64,000 bases of DNA from Lachnospiraceae bacterium (GTDB lineage: Bacteria; Bacillota; Clostridia; Lachnospirales; Lachnospiraceae): NCBI GenBank assembly GCA_014804645.1, contig JAAUZI010000018.1, forward strand, positions 2,171-66,170. The letters are read 5' to 3'. Below the pieces are notes generated by a model. That model made no database searches. It had not been told where the DNA came from and saw nothing but the letters and a program-made list of their open reading frames with translations. Both the position numbers and the translations under genes were made by a program. Position 1 is the first letter of the stretch; the number at the start of each line of letters is the position of its first letter. Positions 35,021-43,418 of the stretch are shown in pieces.

Positions 35021-35554
35021 TTAAGATTGATGATATTTTCCCATTTTTAGATGATCTAAAATCCAAAATGTAATTGGCCTGAAAACAACATAAAAACCAT
35101 ATCCAAGTATTCCGCCAATCACATTAGTGATCAAATCCGTGACATCCGAAGACCTGAAACCATTGATGAGTGGCTGCAATAGTTCAATACCCAGGCTCAT
35201 CAAAAAACAGAAAAATACCGTTCTGCTGAATTTAGCAGTTCTTTTTTGGGTCAACGGAAACAGAAAACCAAATGGCATGGTCATAATAATGTTCAATACT
35301 ATCTGCCTTAAAAAGTCCCCTCTCCCCAATGAAACATCTATAAACGGCACCAAATTCATAGGTGTATAGGGATGGTTTAGAACAAATGGAATGGATGTTA
35401 TTATCGGCATCAAGGTAAAATAAAGCACAAAAGAAAGATATATATACATCAGTGTGTTGACAAGCAATATATCCCTGCCCTTGATTTTCCACTTTCTGAA
35501 AAGAACAAAAGCATATAAGAGAGCCAAAGCTGTAAAATCTATCAAGTATTTCAT
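35021..35554 (-). CDS. VanZ-family membrane protein (second copy)
   Basis: A 177-residue membrane protein with four hydrophobic helices and the VanZ pattern: MNLVPFIDV, IVLNIIMTMPFGFLFPL, MSLGIELLQPLINGFRSSDVTDLITNVIGG. AAGAAGGAATACC precedes the ATG on the minus strand. It ends two bases from the convergent winged-helix gene. Sequence differs widely from the first VanZ at 24575, so these are not recent duplicates. Possible role in glycopeptide or lipoglycopeptide tolerance. Confidence 0.87.
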   Translation of the reverse strand: MKYLIDFTALALLYAFVLFRKWKIKGRDILLVNTLMYIYLSFVLYFTLMPIITSIPFVLNHPYTPMNLVPFIDVSLGRGDFLRQIVLNIIMTMPFGFLFPLTQKRTAKFSRTVFFCFLMSLGIELLQPLINGFRSSDVTDLITNVIGGILGYGFYVVFRPITFWILDHLKMGKYHQS

Positions 35555-35626
35555 GGTATTCCTTCTTTCGAACCCCGATTTGCTGCTCTAAATTTTATCA
35601 CAGGCATCTGTATGATTCAATATTAA

Positions 35627-36541
35627 TCATAGTAAGTCTCTGCGAATTTCCTGGCAGGGAGCTGGCGCTGACGGTGGTGTATGCTTTTTGCGATATTCTC
35701 CGGGGCTGCAGCCGAATCTTTTACGAAATGTTTCCGCAAAGTAACTGGCTCCTGAAAAACCAATTTCATAGCTGATCTCAGAGAAGGTCATATCGGTGGA
35801 GACCATTAAGTCAATGCTTTTTCGCAGACGATGATCTGTCAGATATTCAATGGGCGTCTGATTTGTATATTTCATAAAAATAGTTGCGCAGGTAGTTTTT
35901 CCCACATTTCCCGCTCTGCAAATCTCTGCAAGGCTGATTTTTTCTTTGTAATGGCTCTGAATAAACGAGATCATATGCTGCAGGGAGTTTAGGTGTTGAT
36001 TCTGTATGGAAGAAACCGTTTTCTGGGTATCCAAGTGTGTATATAATTCAGCCCACAGGTTACCAAATAGACCTTGCGCTTTAAGCTCCATTGTATCCGT
36101 GTCCCGACACTCGTATATTTCCAATAGATAATCTAATACCTGTTTTTCCCACGCAGAATTGCCTGAGAACTTATGATATGGAATGGCGGCATTGGTGGTG
36201 ACCGGTAATACAAATTTTTGTTCAATGTATTGAGTAGAGCAAAGCAATACAGGATGTAAAAGAATGCAGACGAAGGTACATTCCTGTTGTTTGGCGGAAA
36301 ATCCATAATGGAACTGTCTGGAATTGACGAAAATCCCCTCTCTTTCCTGCAAATTCAAGATTTCCCCATTCACATTGTAGTCCATACTTCCAGACAAAAT
36401 AACGATAAATTCTATATCATCGTGCCAATGACTTTCCGCGGTATAGTCTGGATATCGCGATAGAATACCCTGACGAATGTATACAGGAAAATCTGATTTG
36501 TTGTAAAATACATATTCCGATTTGTCAAAACGAAGCTGCAT
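35627..36541 (-). CDS. AraC-family transcriptional regulator
   Basis: A 304-residue regulator. The N-terminal cupin-like domain contains SHWHDDIEFIVILSGSMDYNV; the C-terminal AraC domain has both helix-turn-helix units: ISLAEICRAGNVGKTTCATIF and MTFSEISYEIGFSGASYFAETFRKRFGCSPGEYR. GGGAGGT nine bases upstream supports the ATG ending at 36541 rather than 36592. It is divergent from the ABC exporter pair 36759-40533 and very likely controls it (inference from adjacency); the effector is unknown. Confidence 0.92.
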   Translation of the reverse strand: MQLRFDKSEYVFYNKSDFPVYIRQGILSRYPDYTAESHWHDDIEFIVILSGSMDYNVNGEILNLQEREGIFVNSRQFHYGFSAKQQECTFVCILLHPVLLCSTQYIEQKFVLPVTTNAAIPYHKFSGNSAWEKQVLDYLLEIYECRDTDTMELKAQGLFGNLWAELYTHLDTQKTVSSIQNQHLNSLQHMISFIQSHYKEKISLAEICRAGNVGKTTCATIFMKYTNQTPIEYLTDHRLRKSIDLMVSTDMTFSEISYEIGFSGASYFAETFRKRFGCSPGEYRKKHTPPSAPAPCQEIRRDLL

Positions 36542-36758
36542 AGCTAAATACCTCCCTCGTATTTTAAACATTCCTGTGCACAAATCAATCAAGTTAAATG
36601 CGGGGCATTTTATTCATTATAACACAATTTGAACAATTGTTATAGATAATCGGGAAATATTTTCTTTAAATCCACAGACTTTTGGAATATATTGATAGTA
36701 CAAAGAGCACAGAAAGGCAAAGACTGAGCAGGAACAGTACCAAGTGAGGAGGATGGAT

Positions 36759-38594
36759 ATGTTGGAAAACAAAAATGAAGAGGAGAGAAAGAATGAGCCA
36801 ATAAAAAAGGAATATTCTCTCTGGTCAAATTTAGGTATGATTTTTGGACATATGCTGCACTGCCACAAGGTATTGTATATCATCATTCCAATGGGTATTT
36901 TAATAACTCCGGTCATGAGTTATCTGTGGACTTTTTTGTCCAAAATTGTTATTGAATATATCATGGCGGAAAAGGAACTGCAGGATATGCTCCTGCTAGT
37001 GGGTATATTTTTTTCAATACAGGCAGCGTCTACCTGTCTGAACACGTTTTACTGGAGCATGAATTGGTATCGCTATATTGCCACCAGAATGGACTTCATG
37101 ATCCAGCTGAACAGGAAGGTTATGACCATGAAGTTCGAGTATTTAGAAAACCCCAAAGTGATGGATGCATTTAAAAAGGCCCAGAACGCCTGTGGAAACA
37201 ATGATGATGGGGTTGAGGGCATGATGCGAACCGGCGTAGACGCTATGGCGAATCTGGCAGTAGTCATTGTGGGCGTCCTAATTATGGGGACATTGAATCC
37301 GTGGATTATTTTGCTGCTGACGATTACATCGTTTTTGTCCTTTATAAGCAATGACAGGGCTAATGCCTATACTAAGAGAACGGTTTGGGATGTGCTCGCC
37401 AACTGGTCGAGAAAGAATGACTATATGATGAATGTTACTACGGACTTTTCGGCGGCAAAAGATATCCGGATGTTCAGTTTATCCAAATGGCTGTTGAATA
37501 AAAAGGGAAAACTGGATGAATATCGCTATGAACTGCAAAAAAAGCACGAGAGAGTCTGGTGCCTTGTGGGACTGCTTGACAATTTAACATGGGCCCTATC
37601 TCAAATAGGTGTGTATGCCATTATTATTTATGAAGTTTTGCAGGGGGGAGTGACCGTAGCGAATGCATTTTTATACGTCTCTACGGCAACAACATTTTAT
37701 CAGTATGTCAATACAGTTTTAAAAAATCTAGCCTCGCTTAGAAAGATGAGTCGGCAGGTCTGTGATTTTAGAAGTTTTTTGGACTTTGGGGAAGGCCAGG
37801 AAACAGAAGAGGGCATGAAGTCTGTTCCGCACAGTGAGCAGTACGAATTTCAATTTGAGAATGTGTCTTTTCGATATCCGAATGCTGAGAAGTATGCATT
37901 AAGGGATCTAAATATAACTTTAGCCGGTGGAGAAAGACTGGCGGTGGTTGGTTTGAATGGAGCGGGGAAAAGTACCTTTATTAAGCTGCTATTACGTCTT
38001 TATGAACCGACAGAAGGGCGAATTTTGTTAAATGGCACAGATATCAGAGAGTACGACAGAGAAAGCTATTTCAATTTGTTTGCACCTGTATTTCAGGAGG
38101 TCTATCAGTTTGCTTTTCCACTGGTAGAAAATGTGTCCATGGCGCCGCCGAAGTTAACGGATGAAAAACGCGCAGACAGATGCCTGGATATGGCCGGTTT
38201 AAAGGAAAAGGTAGCATCGCTGCCCAAAGGAATACATACAGAGATGTTAAAGATTATTGAAGATGATGGGCTGGATTTTTCAGGTGGAGAAAAGCAGAAA
38301 TTGGCTTTGGCGCGTGCTTTATATAAGGATGCGGCCATCATTGTGTTGGATGAACCCACAGCCGCATTAGATGCTCTGGCAGAATATGAATTATATCAGA
38401 ATTTTGATTCCATGATTGGAAACAAAACGGCAGTATACATCAGTCATCGCTTGAGTTCCACAAGATTTTGTCAGCATATCGCAATGTTTGTGGGCGGAAA
38501 AATGGTGGAATATGGAACCCATGATTCTTTGATGGATGCAAATGGCGCTTATGCGGAAATGTTCCATGTACAGGCACAATATTATACTGACTAA
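36759..38594 (+). CDS. ABC exporter, fused membrane and ATPase domains (pair 2, first subunit)
   Basis: A 611-residue half-transporter. Membrane helices start at VLYIIIPMGILITPVMSYL; the ATPase has Walker A GLNGAGKST near residue 397, FSGGEKQKL signature near 506 (F at the first position), Walker B IVLDEP near 526 and ISHRLSSTRF. GAGGAGG six bases before 36759 favours this start. The upstream divergent AraC gene and the downstream partner 38710-40533 form a regulated exporter unit, similar in plan to pair 1 beside the CD3324-family gene. Substrate unknown. Confidence 0.88.
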   Translation: MLENKNEEERKNEPIKKEYSLWSNLGMIFGHMLHCHKVLYIIIPMGILITPVMSYLWTFLSKIVIEYIMAEKELQDMLLLVGIFFSIQAASTCLNTFYWSMNWYRYIATRMDFMIQLNRKVMTMKFEYLENPKVMDAFKKAQNACGNNDDGVEGMMRTGVDAMANLAVVIVGVLIMGTLNPWIILLLTITSFLSFISNDRANAYTKRTVWDVLANWSRKNDYMMNVTTDFSAAKDIRMFSLSKWLLNKKGKLDEYRYELQKKHERVWCLVGLLDNLTWALSQIGVYAIIIYEVLQGGVTVANAFLYVSTATTFYQYVNTVLKNLASLRKMSRQVCDFRSFLDFGEGQETEEGMKSVPHSEQYEFQFENVSFRYPNAEKYALRDLNITLAGGERLAVVGLNGAGKSTFIKLLLRLYEPTEGRILLNGTDIREYDRESYFNLFAPVFQEVYQFAFPLVENVSMAPPKLTDEKRADRCLDMAGLKEKVASLPKGIHTEMLKIIEDDGLDFSGGEKQKLALARALYKDAAIIVLDEPTAALDALAEYELYQNFDSMIGNKTAVYISHRLSSTRFCQHIAMFVGGKMVEYGTHDSLMDANGAYAEMFHVQAQYYTD

Positions 38595-38678
38595 CGCTAA
38601 GATTTTCCAATTTCCGCACAGCACATGTCGCATAATCGGGCAACATGCACTGTGCGGAAAGGAAAAACTAATCGTTAG
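38591..38678 (+). repeat. Long imperfect hairpin between the two exporter genes
   Basis: Left arm 38591-38621 and right arm 38650-38678 share TTTCC-x-x-TTTCCGCACAG and CTAACG/CGTTAG ends; central bases also pair. The left arm overlaps the stop codon of the upstream gene. It may limit expression of the downstream subunit or protect mRNA ends. Confidence 0.6.
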
Positions 38679-38709
38679 TGAGCATATGTGAATGAGGAGG
38701 GTGGTACGA

Positions 38710-40533
38710 ATGAGTAAAACAGTGAATAAATCTTCCAATAAACCGAATATACCGGCAGCCCTTATGTTTGTATTCAGGCTGGTTAAAAAAGAGAAACCTA
38801 TGTTATACCTGTGGTACTTCTTACAATTGATTTCAGAAATCGGAACAACTGTACTTCCTATAATATTGCCAAAGTATATTTTTGAGTTTTTGATCGCAAT
38901 TACGCAGGGAACATCTTATGAGGAAGTAAAGTATAAGCTTGTGGGAACTGTCGGTCTGTTGATAGGTTTTACACTGCTGGGAAATTGTATTGTAAAAGTT
39001 ACAACAGCCATCAGAACCACAACGAATGAATGGTTTAATCGTTATTTAGAACAAACGGTTGCGGAACGTGCCATGAATATGGATTTTGAGCATACGGAAA
39101 GCCCGGATGCTTTAGACCAATTGAATAAGGCCAAGGATGGTATTGCATGGTATAGTGGCGGAGTAGAAGGCATTTTGAGCAATTTTTATAAGGTGGTATT
39201 AAATTTTTGTGTGCTCATCTGCGGCAGTGCTCTGGTGATCAGGGAATGCCCCTGGCTTATGGTAATACAGGCAGCTGGATTACTGACCAGCGCGTTCTTC
39301 AATGTGAGAATTAATCGAGCGGAAATTAAAAGTTTTAAGGATGCCTCCGTTTTTAACCGGCGTTTTTCGTATTTTTTCTATCAGGTATCAAATTTTAATT
39401 ATGGCAAGGATATACGACTTTATAACAGTGCGGATATGTTTAGTGAACGGGGGAAAAAGGAAAATGGGAAACTGCTCAATGTTTGGAAGAAACAGGCATT
39501 TTGTACTATGAGAAACTTTTTTGGAATAAATTTTTGTAATACATTTAGAGACAGCGCAAGTTATCTCTATCTGGGAGTGTTGGCTATTTCAAAAAGGATT
39601 ACCGTCGGCGATTTTACTATGTACTGCGCAGCCTCCAGTGCATTTTATTGGGCCGTCTATCGTATCTTGGAGGGTGTGCAGGAAGTAGTGAAACGCAGCA
39701 ACTATATTGCAGAGTATTTTGCTTTTATGCAGTATCCGTCAGTAATGCCCAAAGGTACAGAAAGCGTTGCCGGCCAGGAGCACACCATCGAGTTTCGCGA
39801 TGTAAGCTTTAAATATCCTCGTTCGGAAAAATATGTGCTGCGTCATGTGAATTTGACAATAAAGCCCGGTGAACACCTGTCAATCGTAGGCTTAAATGGC
39901 GCCGGAAAAACTACCTTTATTAAGCTTTTGTGCAGGCTCTATGATGTGTCTGAGGGAGAAATTCTTCTGGACGGTAAGAATATCAAAAGTTACAGCGATG
40001 GGGAATATCGTAAGATATTTTCTCCGGTTTTTCAGGATTTTCAGCTATTTGCCTTTACCTTGAAGGAAAATGTGGCACTTGCAAATGTATCAGGAGAAGA
40101 GGAGGTTTCTGTTAATCAGGCGCTGGAACTAAGTGGGGTGTATAATGATGTAGTAAAACTGGAACGGGGTATCGACACCATTATTTATAAGAGCTTTGAC
40201 GAAAATGGTACAGAACTCTCAGGTGGACAGAAACAAAAGGTAGCAATTAGCCGAGCTTTATATAAGGATGCGCCGGTGGTAATTTTGGATGAGCCTACTG
40301 CGGCTTTGGACCCTGTTGCGGAGTACGAAATTTACAGGAAATTTAATGAATTGGTTGGCGGAAAGACTGCAATTTATATTTCCCACAGACTTTCCAGCTG
40401 CAAATTTTGTGATCGTATAGCTGTTTTTGCGGAAGATGGTATAAAGGAATATGGTACACATGACGAACTGGTGATGAAATCAAATGGAATCTATGCGGAA
40501 ATGTTTGCCGCCCAGGCACAATATTATGTGTAA
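38710..40533 (+). CDS. ABC exporter, fused membrane and ATPase domains (pair 2, second subunit)
   Basis: A 607-residue half-transporter whose start follows GAGGAGGGTGGTACGA. Membrane helices include LYLWYFLQLISEIGTTVL and LVGTVGLLIGFTLLG. ATPase motifs: Walker A GLNGAGKTT near residue 394, LSGGQKQKV near 503, Walker B VVILDEP near 523, ISHRLSSCKF. Unlike its partner, the signature is canonical, so heterodimer asymmetry with one standard site is possible. The C-terminus ends AQAQYYV as in the other subunits. Confidence 0.88.
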   Translation: MSKTVNKSSNKPNIPAALMFVFRLVKKEKPMLYLWYFLQLISEIGTTVLPIILPKYIFEFLIAITQGTSYEEVKYKLVGTVGLLIGFTLLGNCIVKVTTAIRTTTNEWFNRYLEQTVAERAMNMDFEHTESPDALDQLNKAKDGIAWYSGGVEGILSNFYKVVLNFCVLICGSALVIRECPWLMVIQAAGLLTSAFFNVRINRAEIKSFKDASVFNRRFSYFFYQVSNFNYGKDIRLYNSADMFSERGKKENGKLLNVWKKQAFCTMRNFFGINFCNTFRDSASYLYLGVLAISKRITVGDFTMYCAASSAFYWAVYRILEGVQEVVKRSNYIAEYFAFMQYPSVMPKGTESVAGQEHTIEFRDVSFKYPRSEKYVLRHVNLTIKPGEHLSIVGLNGAGKTTFIKLLCRLYDVSEGEILLDGKNIKSYSDGEYRKIFSPVFQDFQLFAFTLKENVALANVSGEEEVSVNQALELSGVYNDVVKLERGIDTIIYKSFDENGTELSGGQKQKVAISRALYKDAPVVILDEPTAALDPVAEYEIYRKFNELVGGKTAIYISHRLSSCKFCDRIAVFAEDGIKEYGTHDELVMKSNGIYAEMFAAQAQYYV

Positions 40534-40557
40534 GGGGATGGCAATATTTGAATGGAG

Positions 40558-40573
40558 TGTGCGCTGAAGCGCA
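40558..40573 (+). other. Perfect hairpin GTGCGC-TGAA-GCGCAC
   Basis: A six-bp perfect stem with TGAA loop, 25 bases after the ABC stop and about 55 before the MATE gene. No T-run, so attenuation or RNA stability rather than termination. Confidence 0.4.
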
Positions 40574-40629
40574 CGGGATCATGGTATATTGGTGGTACTG
40601 AAGGCTAGATGAAGGAAGGAGAATTCGTT

Positions 40630-41979
40630 TTGAGTAAGGAACAGAACAGAGGGTTTTATAAGGAATTATTTGCGTTGGTTTTACCTATGGCCTTCGGGCA
40701 TTTGATGGGAGCTTTAGTGAGTGTTTCCGATGCCATTATGCTGGGAAGCTTGAGCCAGGATGCCATGTCAGCGATTTCCCTGGCAGGTAATGTATATTTT
40801 GTATTCAGCCTGTTTTTGCTCACTCTGACAATAGGGGAGAATGTCTTTGCCGCCCAGTATTGGGGGAAGAAGGATGTGACTTCCATGGAAGAGTTACTGG
40901 CATTAGTTCTAAAACTGATCCTGGTTCTTTCACTTTTGTTTACGCTTGCTACAGCCTGTATTCCGGAGATGATCATGCGTCTGTTCACTTCGGAAACGGC
41001 ATTGATAGACTATGGCGCCAAATATCTTAGAACCGTGAGTTTATCCTACCTATTGAACGGAATATCACCTGTTTATTCCTGTATTATGCGCAATACCGGC
41101 CAAACTCTGCATTCAACTATAATCGGTTCCTGCAGTGTAGTGATAAATATCGGATTGAACGCTGTACTGATTTATGGTCTGTTTGGATTGGCCAGCATGG
41201 GAGTGCGGGGAGCGGCTTTAGCTACCGTTATTACAAGAGTAATTGAATTTGTCTGTATATTAGCTGTCCTGAAACGAAAAGGTGTGGTAAAAACCAGATT
41301 AAAATATCTGCTGCACGGAAACAGAGAGTTGTGGAAAATCTTTTGGAAGTATACCACACCTATACTGGGCAATGAGATTGTTTGGGGAATCGGTTTTACC
41401 ATGGGCTCTGTTATCATTGGTCATTTAGGCTCCGATGCAGTAGCCGCTAATACAATTGTCAATGTGGCAAAAAATCTGCTGATATGTTTCTGCATGGGAG
41501 TGGGCAGCGGAGGCAGCATTTTGGTGGGCAACGAACTGGGGGCCGGCAATCTGGAGCGTGCCAAAAAATATGGAGGTCTTGTTACCAGATTAGCTATTGT
41601 CAGCGGCGTTATAACAGGTCTGTTTCTATTGGCAATTAGTCCGATCATTCTTCACTTTGCAAATCTGACACCGGTTGCGAAAGAGTATCTTCGGTGGATG
41701 CTGGTCATCTGCTCTTATTATGTGATCGGAAAATCTGTTAACAGCACTACTATCGGCGGTATTTTCTGCGCTGGTGGCGATTCAAAGTTTGGCCTTGTGT
41801 GCGATGCAGTCGTCATGTGGGGAATTGTTGTTCCGCTGGGGCTTATAGCGGCGTTTGTACTGGATTTGCCGGTATTGCTGGTTTATTTTATAATCAATCT
41901 GGATGAAATGCTGAAAATGTTAGCCGTGTGGAAGCATTACAAAAAATATTATTGGGTTAAAGACCTAACCGTGAAGTAG
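40630..41979 (+). CDS. MATE-family multidrug efflux protein
   Basis: About 449 residues with twelve hydrophobic helices, of the DinF/NorM-like MATE class: LVLPMAFGHLMGALVSVSDAI at the N-terminus and the family's GVGSGGSILVGNELGAGNLERAKKYG in the second half, the counterpart of the cytoplasmic loop motif. It exports cationic compounds in exchange for Na+ or H+. GAAGGAG lies about eight bases before TTG 40630; ATG 40609 is the alternative. It follows the exporter pair in the same direction and may be controlled with it. Confidence 0.88.
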   Translation: MSKEQNRGFYKELFALVLPMAFGHLMGALVSVSDAIMLGSLSQDAMSAISLAGNVYFVFSLFLLTLTIGENVFAAQYWGKKDVTSMEELLALVLKLILVLSLLFTLATACIPEMIMRLFTSETALIDYGAKYLRTVSLSYLLNGISPVYSCIMRNTGQTLHSTIIGSCSVVINIGLNAVLIYGLFGLASMGVRGAALATVITRVIEFVCILAVLKRKGVVKTRLKYLLHGNRELWKIFWKYTTPILGNEIVWGIGFTMGSVIIGHLGSDAVAANTIVNVAKNLLICFCMGVGSGGSILVGNELGAGNLERAKKYGGLVTRLAIVSGVITGLFLLAISPIILHFANLTPVAKEYLRWMLVICSYYVIGKSVNSTTIGGIFCAGGDSKFGLVCDAVVMWGIVVPLGLIAAFVLDLPVLLVYFIINLDEMLKMLAVWKHYKKYYWVKDLTVK

Positions 41980-41994
41980 GAAAAACAAAATCCT

Positions 41995-42023
41995 TTGACA
42001 GTGAGATTCTCTGTCGGTATAAT
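41995..42023 (+). promoter_or_regulatory. Consensus sigma-A promoter with an internal dyad
   Basis: TTGACA (41995-42000), exact 17-base spacer, TATAAT (42018-42023): both hexamers perfect. GACAG at 41997-42001 and CTGTC at 42011-42015 form an inverted repeat overlapping the -35 and spacer, a plausible operator. Confidence 0.85.
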
Positions 42024-42051
42024 GTAGATACTATGGAGGTGGATGATAAAT

Positions 42052-42552
42052 ATGCGTCGTTCGGATAGAGAAGTAAAGGAATTCAAAGATATTGTAGCTA
42101 TCATGGAAAAATGTGATGTGTGCCGGATCGCCTTAAATGATAATGGATATCCATATATATTGCCGCTCAATTTTGGTATGTGTATAAGGGAGGATAAAAT
42201 TGAATTGTATTTTCATGGAGCGATGGACGGCACAAAATACGATTTGATTGAAAAGGACAATAGAGCCAGTTTTGAGATGGATTGTGAACATAATTTAGTG
42301 ACAGAAATTAAAGGAGATAGCTGTAGCTGTACGATGGAATACGAGAGCGTTATTGGACAGGGGCATATCGAAATACTTTCTGACGATGAAAAGTACGATG
42401 CCCTATGCATTTTGATGAAACATTACCATCAGGAAGAGTGTCTGTTTGATAAAGCGGTGATGCCTCGTACAAAAGTCCTTAAGCTGGTAGTAGAAAAGGT
42501 GACAGGTAAAAGAAGGATGAAGAATTCTGGGAGGAGACAAGTTAATGGATAG
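42052..42552 (+). CDS. Pyridoxamine 5'-phosphate oxidase-like (flavin-binding) protein
   Basis: A 166-residue split-barrel protein of the PPOX/nitroimidazole-resistance type: CDVCRIALNDNGYPYILPLNFG forms the first strands that bind flavin, followed by YFHGAMDGTKYDLIEKDNRASFEMD and YESVIGQGHIEIL. Such proteins bind FMN or F420; some inactivate nitroimidazoles. GGAGGT lies twelve bases before ATG 42052; ATG 42043 has spacing too short. A perfect promoter precedes it, implying strong expression unless repressed. It overlaps the next GNAT gene by eight bases. Confidence 0.82.
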   Translation: MRRSDREVKEFKDIVAIMEKCDVCRIALNDNGYPYILPLNFGMCIREDKIELYFHGAMDGTKYDLIEKDNRASFEMDCEHNLVTEIKGDSCSCTMEYESVIGQGHIEILSDDEKYDALCILMKHYHQEECLFDKAVMPRTKVLKLVVEKVTGKRRMKNSGRRQVNG

Positions 42553-43345
42553 TCAAGCGGATAAAAGAGATCTGAACTTGCTTGAAAATGATAGGTATAC
42601 GTTTGCGGTGTTGAGCAGAATTCTGAATGATTCATGCAGATTAATCCTGACGGACCATGAACGATTGATTATCTGCCATTCAGTTGATCCATTCCCCGTG
42701 TGGATATGGACGCCGGATGACATTTCCCCAGAAGAAAAGGAGCGGGCATGGGAGGCTGTTTCAAGAGCCTGTCCAATGGCGGACGGGTATCGGTATAATC
42801 TGAAATATGACTTAGCCGAGTTTTTTCTTTTTAAGGCAAAGGAGCAGGGAGCGGATGCGACGATCACGATGAATATGTTTGCCTATGACTGCCCCAAACC
42901 GCTTGCGCCGGAAAATACAGCAGCCGGACATATCCATCTATGCACATGGGATGATCTGGAGGAGATGGTCGAAATCATCAAAATGTTTCATGAAGAGATT
43001 GGCATCGACCAAAGCGATGAAGAAGGATATCTAAATAGAGCCAAGACGCATATTGAGCACAGCAATTTATTTTTCTGGAAGGATGACCTTGATCGCACGG
43101 CGGCATGCTGTTCTTATACGCCAAACGGCGACGTGGCGTCAATTGGCAACGTATACACATTTCCGGCATACCGGAGGAAACACTACGCAGAGAATCTGGT
43201 GTATCAGGTGACAAAGATCGTTGAAAGCGCAGGAGCTATGCCTATGCTATATACAGACGCTGACTATACGGCCTCCAACGCCTGCTATGAGAAGATCGGG
43301 TATGTGCTGAGAGGAAAACTCTGTACGATAGGGACAAATGCTTGA
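42545..43345 (+). CDS. GNAT acetyltransferase with N-terminal extension
   Basis: A 266-residue protein. The N-terminal 130 residues form an extra domain (RLILTDHERLIICHSVDPFPVWIWTP); the C-terminal GNAT domain has VASIGNVYTFPAYRRKHYAENLVYQV (CoA loop) and MLYTDADYTASNACYEKIGY. Such two-domain GNATs are common in Firmicutes and remain uncharacterised. GGGAGGAGACAAGTTA precedes the ATG, which lies inside the end of the preceding gene, so both are one transcript. Confidence 0.85.
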   Translation: MDSQADKRDLNLLENDRYTFAVLSRILNDSCRLILTDHERLIICHSVDPFPVWIWTPDDISPEEKERAWEAVSRACPMADGYRYNLKYDLAEFFLFKAKEQGADATITMNMFAYDCPKPLAPENTAAGHIHLCTWDDLEEMVEIIKMFHEEIGIDQSDEEGYLNRAKTHIEHSNLFFWKDDLDRTAACCSYTPNGDVASIGNVYTFPAYRRKHYAENLVYQVTKIVESAGAMPMLYTDADYTASNACYEKIGYVLRGKLCTIGTNA

Positions 43346-43354
43346 GAAATTTCG

Positions 43355-43383
43355 TTGAAAAATCGAGGATTCTGTGTTACTAT
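43355..43383 (+). promoter_or_regulatory. Possible promoter for holA
   Basis: TTGAAA (43355-43360), 17-base spacer, TACTAT (43378-43383), 35 bases before the holA start. Confidence 0.4.
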
Positions 43384-43418
43384 AAATATCCGGAATTCTC
43401 GATAGGAGGCGGTACGCT

